NCBI GenBank assembly: GCA_017472105.1
Contig: JAFUQY010000185.1
Span: forward strand, 1 to 6,481
Length of the DNA stretch: 6,481 nt
Direction: 5' to 3'
From: Clostridia bacterium
GTDB taxonomy: Bacteria; Bacillota_A; Clostridia; Oscillospirales; CAG-272
Shown here: in pieces, positions 1-4,733 of the stretch
How positions within the stretch are numbered: the stretch's first letter is position 1
Layout: each line of letters starts with the position of its first letter
Translations under genes and position numbers: made by a program
The notes under the pieces: model-generated
What the model saw: only the letters and a program-made list of their open reading frames with translations
What the model was told of the DNA's origin: nothing
Databases searched by the model: none

Positions 1-238
1 AACGTTCCGTCAACAGGAACAGAATAAACCCGCACCGCGCCGCAGGCTGAAATTTATGGAGCAAATCCCGTGACACATCCCCAACGATCAGTGCCCGAAT
101 CGTCAAAATCTCGCCGCCGCAGGCTGAGTTTACCGAGGGAATTGAGTGTCACATGCAATGAGATACGAGCGCAAACGATCAAAGCTGCACGTTGTCCAAA
201 ACTCCCGCCGGAGGCATTGGGTCCAGGGGTCTCCCCTG

Positions 239-275
239 GTTGCCGAATCAAGAGCCCGGCAACGGAGGGTTCTTG
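239..275 (+). other. Covariation-supported H-type pseudoknot candidate in repeat copy A
   Basis: Stem 1 pairs GTTGCCG (239-245) with CGGCAAC (257-263). The loop segment CAAGAGCC (249-256) is complementary to GGTTCTTG (268-275) with one G-U pair, giving stem 2. The order is arm a, arm b, a', b', as in an H-type pseudoknot, with linkers AAT (3 nt), none, and GGAG (4 nt). Compared with copy B, pairs 240-262 (T-A to C-G), 241-261 (T-A to A-T) and 250-274 (A-T to G-C) all change on both sides and keep pairing. G239 can instead close the preceding CCAGGGG hairpin. The two stems use different bases, so they could coexist, or they could be alternative folds; the short linkers leave this open. Confidence 0.6.
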
Positions 276-307
276 CGCCCGCCGCGTAGGCGTTACAAAT
301 AGAATCT

Positions 308-324
308 GAAAAGCGGAGCTTTTC
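308..324 (+). other. GGA-triloop hairpin near the 3' end of repeat copy A
   Basis: GAAAAGC and GCTTTTC form a perfect 7 bp stem around the loop GGA. The same 17 bases occur at 2568-2584 and 6195-6211. The hairpin is followed by CTAC and no run of T, so it is not a convincing terminator on the + strand. It seems to be a fixed part of the repeat. Confidence 0.7.
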
Positions 325-399
325 TACAATACTCTCCCAACGCTTTCAGCGTAATCCAAAATTATGAAAGCCGCACGTTAAGTGCACACCAATATCATT

Positions 400-1473
400 A
401 TGACAGAACTCGAATTAAACGCCGCCATCAAGTCAGGTGCCGTACGCGGCTTCTACTTCTTCTACGGCGATGAAGACTACACCAAAAACCACACTGCCGC
501 GCAGATGCGTCGGATTGTCTGCCCGGATCCCTCCTTCGAGGCGTTCAATGCCATCTCCCTCTCCTTCGGGGACGGGGAACTCGACGTCGGACAGATCGGG
601 GACGCACTCCTCGCTCCGCCGCTTATGTCAACGGCAAAAATTGTCGATGTCAGCCTCCCGTCCATCGACGCGCTCAAGGAAAAGGAACGCACCGCACTCC
701 TCGACTGTATCCGGGAAAGCGCGGAATCCGGGGACGACGGCGTCAATCTCACCTTCATTCTCCGCGTCACCGGCGGCGGATTCGATCCCGGACAGGCGAA
801 ACGTCCGTCGGCATTCCTTTCGGCTGCACAGAAATTCATGATTCCCGTCGATTTCGCCTACCAGACGGAAACCAGACTCATCCGGTGGATGGAACGGCAT
901 TTCGCGCAGTACGGTCTCGTCATCGCACAGCAGACCGCTGCCATGATTATCGCACGGTGCGGACGGAGCATGTACCGCCTTGCCGGGGAAATCGCGAAAA
1001 CGGCGGCATATACCGCAAACCGGTGCGCCGGTACGGGATTCTGCGAGGTCACACCGGCTGATGTCGATGCCTGCGTCACACGAACCGACGAGGACGACGC
1101 GTTTGCAATGGCGAATCATATCCTCGACGGCAATACATCCGCCGCACTTGAATGCCTCGGCGTGAAGATCCGCAGACGGGAAGACCCCATTTTCCTCCTT
1201 GCACAGATTACGAAGGTCTTCACCGATCTCGCCGCCGCCGCCGCATTCACTGAGGACGGACGCGAAAAATCCGAGTTCGCCAAGGCAATGAAGATGCATG
1301 AGTATAAGGCAGGCTTGTATCTGAAAGCTGTGAAAGCCGCACCTGCCGGATTCATCGCTGAGATGACCTCCCGATGCGCCGACGCCGATCAGCTCATCAA
1401 GTCCTCGCCGCTCGGGTATGAGGTCATCGAGCGTCTCATCTGCGGCGCGGGTTCATTGAGAGGCGGAAACTGA
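400..1473 (+). CDS. holA: DNA polymerase III subunit delta
   Basis: The product is the delta subunit of the DNA polymerase III clamp loader, which opens the sliding clamp so that the DnaX complex can load it on primed DNA; it acts in the cytoplasm at the replisome. The 357-residue reading is close to the usual 320-350. It starts with the family pattern of a short helix followed by FYFFYGDEDY (residues 18-27, family YxxYGxExYL). It continues through a degenerate P-loop-like N-terminal domain, a central helical segment (RLIRWMERHF, about 159-168; ITPxDV-like VTPADVDACV, 217-226) and a C-terminal helical domain with EDPIFLLAQI (261-270). The ATG at 400 fits the family's N-terminus. An in-frame GTG at 382 would add six residues; neither start has a visible Shine-Dalgarno site. 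The next gene begins 13 bp downstream, so the two are probably co-transcribed. Sequence is divergent from model HolA but the assignment is good. Confidence 0.85.
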   Translation: MTELELNAAIKSGAVRGFYFFYGDEDYTKNHTAAQMRRIVCPDPSFEAFNAISLSFGDGELDVGQIGDALLAPPLMSTAKIVDVSLPSIDALKEKERTALLDCIRESAESGDDGVNLTFILRVTGGGFDPGQAKRPSAFLSAAQKFMIPVDFAYQTETRLIRWMERHFAQYGLVIAQQTAAMIIARCGRSMYRLAGEIAKTAAYTANRCAGTGFCEVTPADVDACVTRTDEDDAFAMANHILDGNTSAALECLGVKIRRREDPIFLLAQITKVFTDLAAAAAFTEDGREKSEFAKAMKMHEYKAGLYLKAVKAAPAGFIAEMTSRCADADQLIKSSPLGYEVIERLICGAGSLRGGN

Positions 1474-1486
1474 AGGAAATACGACT

Positions 1487-2095
1487 ATGATAAAACTTAC
1501 CATTCCCGTCATCGTTGAAGGGAAGTACGATAAAGCAAGACTGTCCGGGATCGTGGACTGCCCCATCATTCCCACGCATGGGTTCGGGGTCTTCCGCTCG
1601 CATGAGAAACGCGCGCTCATCCGCAGGCTCGGTCAGAGAGGGCTCATCCTCCTCTGCGACAGCGACGGCGGCGGCAAAACGATCCGCTCACACCTCAAAG
1701 GCATGCTCGGCGGAATTCCCGTGTACGACCTTTACATCCCGAAGATTGAAGGCAAGGAAGCCAGAAAATCCGCTCCGTCAAAGGAAGGCACCCTCGGCGT
1801 CGAAGGCATCCCGAACGAGATTCTGACGAAAATCTTCGAGGATTTCGTGAAAGCACATCCCGAATGCTCCGCTGTCGGAGAAACCGCACCCGATGCCGCG
1901 CCGAAAACGCCGTTCACGAAGGCGAAAATGTACGAGCTCCGCCTCACCGGTACCCCTGACGCCGCCGAAAACCGGAAAAAACTCTGCGCCGCCCTCTCCC
2001 TCCCCGACGATATCACCCCGAACGCGCTGTGCGAAGCCGTGAATATGATTTCGTCCGCGGAAGAAGCGGAGCGGATCATGAGGAATGCAGAATGA
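1487..2095 (+). CDS. rnmV: Toprim/DUF4093 protein, RNase M5-like
   Basis: This 202-residue protein resembles ribonuclease M5, which trims precursor 5S rRNA in Bacillota. The N-terminal Toprim domain shows the catalytic glutamate in VIVEGKYDK (residues 8-16, Glu11), the family pattern HGFGVFRSHEKRALIRRL (31-48), the acidic DSD motif (58-60) with following GGGKTIR, and the strongly typical IPKIEGKEARKSAPSKEGTLGVEGI (84-108). The C-terminal part (FTKAKMYELRLTGTPDAAENR, 143-163, to the end) matches the DUF4093 domain found in clostridial versions. Residues 121-142 form a low-complexity linker. AAGGAA (1473-1478) sits 8 bp before the ATG and overlaps the holA stop, which supports this start and a two-gene operon. 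A strong terminator follows within 12 bp. No rRNA gene is nearby, so 5S processing is inferred from the family. The rnmV name is by homology; clostridial DUF4093 proteins may not all have proven RNase M5 activity. Confidence 0.85.
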   Translation: MIKLTIPVIVEGKYDKARLSGIVDCPIIPTHGFGVFRSHEKRALIRRLGQRGLILLCDSDGGGKTIRSHLKGMLGGIPVYDLYIPKIEGKEARKSAPSKEGTLGVEGIPNEILTKIFEDFVKAHPECSAVGETAPDAAPKTPFTKAKMYELRLTGTPDAAENRKKLCAALSLPDDITPNALCEAVNMISSAEEAERIMRNAE

Positions 2096-2106
2096 GATGA
2101 ATGAAG

Positions 2107-2139
2107 TTCCGTTTGCGATCCCGCAGGCGGAATTTTTTT
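2107..2139 (+). terminator. Rho-independent terminator of the holA-rnmV pair
   Basis: TTCCGTTTGCG (2107-2117) and CGCAGGCGGAA (2122-2132) form an 11 bp stem with two U-G pairs around the four-base loop ATCC, followed directly by seven T (2133-2139). It lies 12 bp after the RNase M5-like stop codon. Confidence 0.9.
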
Positions 2140-2146
2140 GCGCAGG

Positions 2147-2270
2147 TTACGCCTCATCCACCACGCGATTTTCTTGGGAAAATCACGCGGTCCCCCTTCC
2201 CCGGCTGCGTTTGTGCAGTTGAAACTTGAAGAGATTGCACGGGGAAGGCTTGTTAAGGGTGGTGTCCCGG
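2147..2270. repeat. Imperfect nested palindromic element, noncoding
   Basis: Several nested inverted repeats fold this stretch on itself. CACCAC (2159-2164) pairs with GTGGTG (2259-2264). GATTTTC (2167-2173) pairs with GAAAATC (2178-2184) across TTGG. CCTTCCCCG (2195-2203) pairs with CGGGGAAGG (2240-2248), with GTGCA/TGCAC nested inside. There is no protein gene on either strand that I can support. The layout is that of a small palindromic repeat; only one copy is in the window, so repeat status is inferred from shape. Boundaries are approximate. Confidence 0.5.
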
Positions 2271-2498
2271 AGCATCGCCATGAGTGAATCATAGTTTGCG
2301 CCGCAGGCTGAGATTTACCCGTACAACCCAGTGACACATCCGCGAATGTCAGAGCTACATGCGATTTCGTCTCGCCGCCGCAGGCTGAGCTTACCGAGGA
2401 AAATGAGTGTCACGTACCCTAAAGAAAGATCGCTCAACCTCAAAGCTGCACGGGTATGAATCCCTCGCCCGGCGGAGCCTTGGGTCCAGGCACTCCTG

Positions 2499-2535
2499 GC
2501 AGCCGAATCGAGAGCCCGGCTGCGGAGGGTTCTCG
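2499..2535 (+). other. Pseudoknot candidate in repeat copy B, with compensatory changes
   Basis: GCAGCCG (2499-2505) pairs with CGGCTGC (2517-2523), and the loop segment CGAGAGCC (2509-2516) pairs with GGTTCTCG (2528-2535). Against copy A the changed bases are 2500/2522, 2501/2521 and 2510/2534, all as matched pairs. The unpaired linkers AAT and GGAG are unchanged. Confidence 0.6.
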
Positions 2536-2567
2536 CGCCCGCCGCGCAGGCGTTACAAATAAAATTC

Positions 2568-2584
2568 GAAAAGCGGAGCTTTTC
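2568..2584 (+). other. GGA-triloop hairpin near the 3' end of repeat copy B
   Basis: This is the same perfect GAAAAGC-GGA-GCTTTTC hairpin as in the other two copies, although the bases just before and after it differ between copies. Confidence 0.7.
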
Positions 2585-2620
2585 TACATCAGATTCCTAA
2601 CGCTTTAGGCAAAATCAAAG

Positions 2621-2636
2621 AATATTAATTAATATT
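2621..2636. promoter_or_regulatory. 16 bp AT-only perfect palindrome upstream of a promoter
   Basis: AATATTAATTAATATT equals its own reverse complement and is embedded in an AT-rich stretch, unusual for this GC-rich window. It ends 30 bp before the -35 box at 2667. It could act as an UP-like element, a regulator site or a bent-DNA segment; the sequence does not decide between them. Confidence 0.4.
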
Positions 2637-2662
2637 GAAAGTTTCATAAAGCTTTCTCCAAA

Positions 2663-2677
2663 GCTCTTGCCAAGAGC
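2663..2677. promoter_or_regulatory. Operator-like inverted repeat over the -35 box
   Basis: GCTCTTG (2663-2669), one central C, and CAAGAGC (2671-2677) form a perfect 15 bp inverted repeat. It fully covers the -35 hexamer TTGCCA (2667-2672), a position where a bound dimeric regulator would block RNA polymerase. No regulator gene is in the window. Confidence 0.45.
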
Positions 2678-2696
2678 GCCCCTCCTGTGCTATAAT
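2667..2696 (+). promoter_or_regulatory. Sigma-70 type promoter for the DUF1385-prmC genes
   Basis: TTGCCA (2667-2672) and a perfect TATAAT (2691-2696) are separated by 18 bp. Transcription would start near 2703, giving a leader of about 33 bases with AAAGGA (2721-2726) before the ATG at 2736. A TTG reading from 2667 would begin inside this -35 box and is not a real start. Confidence 0.8.
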
Positions 2697-2735
2697 GATA
2701 TCTGTATATCTATCCCCAGAAAAGGAATCAACTCC

Positions 2736-3806
2736 ATGAATCAGAAAACTCCGGATCCCCGCAGATGCGGTATCGTCGGCGGGCAGGCTGTGCTGGAAGG
2801 CGTCATGATGAAGTCCGGCAAACGCTGCTCCCTCGCGGTACGGATGCCCGACGGATCCATCAAACTCGATAACTCCTCCTTCGTCTCCCTCCGCCAGAGA
2901 AATCAGCTCTGCAATCTCCCCATCATCCGCGGATGCGTCTCCTTCGTGGAACAGCTCATCCTGTCCATGAATATGCTTACCAAATCCGCCGATATGCAGG
3001 GGCTCGATGACGGCGAACCCGAAACCAAATTCGAAAAATGGCTGCTTGAGAAGTTCGGCGATAAGCTCATGAACGTCGTCACCGGCATCGGTATGGTGCT
3101 CGGACTCGCGCTCGGCATGGGTCTCTTCCTCGTTCTGCCCACCGCGGTCGGTTCCTTCGCAGACTGGCTCTCCGGCGGCAGAATCGGCGGGATCCCCGTG
3201 CTCCGTTCCCTCATCGAAGGCGTCATCCGTATCGGCATCTTCGTCGCATACGTCGCACTCACCGCTCTCATGCCCGATATCAAACGCACCTACGAATACC
3301 ACGGCGCCGAGCATAAATCCGTCGCCTGCTTTGAAGCCGGACTCGAGCTCACTCCCGAAAATGCACGAAAATGCAGCCGTCTCCATCCCAGATGCGGCAC
3401 CAGCTTCATTTTCGTCATGCTCATCCTCTCCATTATCATCAATTCCGTCATCACCCTTGACGACGTTCTCTTCCGTTCCGCAAGCAAGATTCTCACCCTG
3501 CCCCTCATCGTCGGACTCGGCTTTGAGTTCATCCGCTATGCGGGCAGACACGATAACCTCCTCACGAAAATACTCTCCGCTCCCGGTCTGTGGATGCAGA
3601 GAATCACCACAAGAGAACCCGATGACAGCCAGCTTGAAGTCGCTCTCGCCGCGCTCAGAAACGCCATTCCCACCGAATGCGGCGGCGTCGTCCAGCGTTC
3701 CGGTGTGCTGAAAGAGGACGGACGGACCGAATTTGACCCGAACGAACCCGAAAAGGATGGCGAGCTGGTCGAATCCGAACTTCCGCCGCTGAAAAAGAAG
3801 AAATGA
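2736..3806 (+). CDS. DUF1385 (YqhQ-like) membrane protein
   Basis: This 356-residue protein belongs to the DUF1385 family (Bacillus YqhQ type), whose biochemical role is not firmly established; it is often described as a putative metal-dependent membrane enzyme. The family signatures are GGQAVLEGVMM (residues 15-25) near the N-terminus, YHGAEHKSVACFE (188-200) and HPRCGTSF (217-224), rich in His, Glu and Cys that could bind metal. About four hydrophobic segments are visible, near 113-138, 153-180, 223-241 and 250-268. The C-terminus is acidic, then ends in PLKKKK. ATG at 2736 is chosen because AAAGGA lies 9 bp upstream, the promoter is just before it, and the conserved GGQAV motif begins at the usual distance. 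Its stop overlaps the prmC start by ATGA, so the two are translationally coupled, as is common for this pair in Clostridia. Confidence 0.9.
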   Translation: MNQKTPDPRRCGIVGGQAVLEGVMMKSGKRCSLAVRMPDGSIKLDNSSFVSLRQRNQLCNLPIIRGCVSFVEQLILSMNMLTKSADMQGLDDGEPETKFEKWLLEKFGDKLMNVVTGIGMVLGLALGMGLFLVLPTAVGSFADWLSGGRIGGIPVLRSLIEGVIRIGIFVAYVALTALMPDIKRTYEYHGAEHKSVACFEAGLELTPENARKCSRLHPRCGTSFIFVMLILSIIINSVITLDDVLFRSASKILTLPLIVGLGFEFIRYAGRHDNLLTKILSAPGLWMQRITTREPDDSQLEVALAALRNAIPTECGGVVQRSGVLKEDGRTEFDPNEPEKDGELVESELPPLKKKK

Positions 3807-4645
3807 CCCTTTCCCAGATTGCAGAAATCCTCGGTGACGCCGGAATCCCGGACGCGAAATTCGAAGCCGGACTCCTTGTCAGCCATTTCACCGGGACATC
3901 CCGCGCGAAAATGCTCGCCGATCCGGACGCGGACTATACGGGTGAAGCTCTCACCGATGCCGTGAACCGCAGAGCCGGACGGTATCCGCTCCAGTACATC
4001 CTCGGCGAATGGGAGTTCATGGGGCTCACCTTCACGGTCAACGAAAACTGCCTCATCCCGCGTCCCGATACCGAATGCGTAACGGAAGCCGCCATCCGAC
4101 TGTGCCCGAACGGCGGTCGTGTCCTTGATCTGTGCACCGGATCGGGATGCATCGCGGCGTCACTGCTGCACTATACGAAAAATTCGTCCGGATATGCCGT
4201 TGAGCTGTGCCATGATACCGCTGATCTTGCCCGGAAGAATCTCCGTGACCTCGGACTTGACTCCCGGTGCGAAGTCATCACAGGCGACGCGTCGGAAGAC
4301 CTCTTCCCGGAGGACGAGACGTTCGATATCATCATCTCCAATCCGCCGTATATCGCGAAGGAGGAGATGGAAACCCTCGAGCCGGAGCTTGACTTTGAGC
4401 CGAGAGTCGCCCTCACCGACGAAGGAGACGGTCTCTCACTGTACAGAGCCATCATCCGCATCTACGGAAAACACCTCGGACCCGGCGGCGTCATGATCCT
4501 CGAGCACGGCTGGAAACAGTCGGACGATGTCATGCAGATTGCCGCAGAATACGGCATGACCGGGGAAGTGATCCGCGATTTCGGCGGGAATATCCGCGGG
4601 TGCGTGCTGAAAATGCAGAATGAATCGCCGCGGACCTGTGTATGA
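3803..4645 (+). CDS. prmC: Peptide chain release factor N5-glutamine methyltransferase
   Basis: PrmC methylates the glutamine of the GGQ motif in release factors RF1 and RF2, using S-adenosylmethionine, and so speeds translation termination. The 280-residue protein has the usual length and layout. A helical N-terminal domain binds the release factor and ends in YPLQYILGEWEFMGLTF (residues 61-77). IPRPDTE follows (85-91), then the SAM-binding motif VLDLCTGSGCIAASLL (107-122), an acidic residue after the second strand (VELCHD, 133-138), GDASEDLF (161-168) and the catalytic NPPY (180-183) in IIISNPPYIA. FEPRVAL (198-204) and LEHGWKQ (233-239) are also family-typical. The ATG overlaps the upstream stop (ATGA) and has only a weak purine stretch before it, which suggests coupled translation. 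prfA, a frequent neighbour, is absent; ddl follows after 88 bp. Confidence 0.95.
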   Translation: MTLSQIAEILGDAGIPDAKFEAGLLVSHFTGTSRAKMLADPDADYTGEALTDAVNRRAGRYPLQYILGEWEFMGLTFTVNENCLIPRPDTECVTEAAIRLCPNGGRVLDLCTGSGCIAASLLHYTKNSSGYAVELCHDTADLARKNLRDLGLDSRCEVITGDASEDLFPEDETFDIIISNPPYIAKEEMETLEPELDFEPRVALTDEGDGLSLYRAIIRIYGKHLGPGGVMILEHGWKQSDDVMQIAAEYGMTGEVIRDFGGNIRGCVLKMQNESPRTCV

Positions 4646-4733
4646 ATGGTATGGCAAACGATCATTCACGAAAAATCAACCGGTTGTAAGCCTGACTCCA
4701 ATAATCCAAATCACAATATAGTATGAGGTTCCT

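Larger units (their letters stand above)
1..353 (+). repeat. Structured intergenic repeat, copy A (left end possibly cut by the window)
   Basis: This noncoding stretch is the first of three same-orientation copies of a roughly 300 bp element. From 5' to 3' it holds an ACGTTCCGTCAACA end (2-15) shared with copy C, a first CGCCGCAGGCTGA (38-50), GTGACAC (70-76), a second CGCCGCAGGCTGA (115-127), GTGTCAC (146-152), AAAGCTGCAC (181-190), a GGA-loop hairpin (about 203-221), the hairpin CCAGGGGTCTCCCCTGG (223-239), a possible pseudoknot (239-275), a small hairpin (280-292), the hairpin GAAAAGCGGAGCTTTTC (308-324) and a tail hairpin (340-352). The 3' half is almost identical to copy C and differs from copy B mainly by compensatory changes. 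No credible protein gene lies here. The element ends about 50 bp before holA. Its function is unknown; it could be a structured RNA, a palindromic mobile repeat, or both. Confidence 0.9.
2296..2610 (+). repeat. Structured intergenic repeat, copy B
   Basis: This is the most diverged of the three copies and the one that reveals conserved pairing. CGCCGCAGGCTGA occurs at 2299-2311 and 2376-2388, GTGACAC at 2331-2337, GTGTCAC at 2407-2413 and AAAGCTGCAC at 2442-2451, with the same spacings as in copies A and C. The 3' half has CCC-GGC-GGA-GCC-TT-GGG (2468-2484), the shortened hairpin CCAGG-CACT-CCTGG (2486-2499), the pseudoknot (2499-2535), GAAAAGCGGAGCTTTTC (2568-2584) and the tail hairpin CCTAA-CGCT-TTAGG (2596-2609). 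It lacks the ACGTTCCGTCAACA end of copies A and C. It lies after the holA-rnmV terminator and before the promoter at 2667, so it is not needed as a leader for the DUF1385 gene. Confidence 0.9.

Noticed and set aside
38..127. CRISPR array, suggested by regularly spaced CGCCGCAGGCTGA motifs.
   Set aside because: Only two units per locus, a repeat of 13 bases, partly related spacers and no cas genes.
70..309. Open frame of 79 codons in repeat copy A, with a matching C-terminal peptide in copy C (6031-6219) and a similar frame in copy B.
   Set aside because: The shared peptide follows from shared DNA. Between A and B nearly all substitutions in this frame change the amino acid (K/E, T/A, C/R, V/A, R/K) while keeping base pairing, and copy C has a one-base deletion near the end. 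Selection appears to act on structure, not protein.
308..330. Rho-independent terminator at the GAAAAGCGGAGCTTTTC hairpin.
   Set aside because: The stem is perfect but it is not followed by a T run in any of the three copies.
364..381. Five-codon reading frame (ATG to TAA) just before the GTG at 382, as an upstream peptide controlling holA.
   Set aside because: Very short, no ribosome site, and nothing shows it is conserved.
1732..2337. Long minus-strand frame across the RNase M5-like gene and the following gap.
   Set aside because: It lies mostly antisense to a well-recognised gene, crosses a strong terminator and a palindromic element, and has no recognisable domain or ribosome site.
2667..2735. 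N-terminal extension of the DUF1385 gene from a TTG at 2667.
   Set aside because: The TTG is part of the -35 box TTGCCA, transcription would begin near 2703, and AAAGGA points to the ATG at 2736.
2625..3551. 308-codon minus-strand frame, acidic and opposite the DUF1385 gene.
   Set aside because: It is antisense to a gene with clear family motifs; its Asp/Glu/Gly-rich composition mirrors the C-rich third positions of the real gene.
4684..4722. Promoter for ddl using TATAGT (4717-4722).
   Set aside because: No good -35 at 16-18 bp, and transcription would begin about 5 bases before the ATG, leaving out the GAGG ribosome site.
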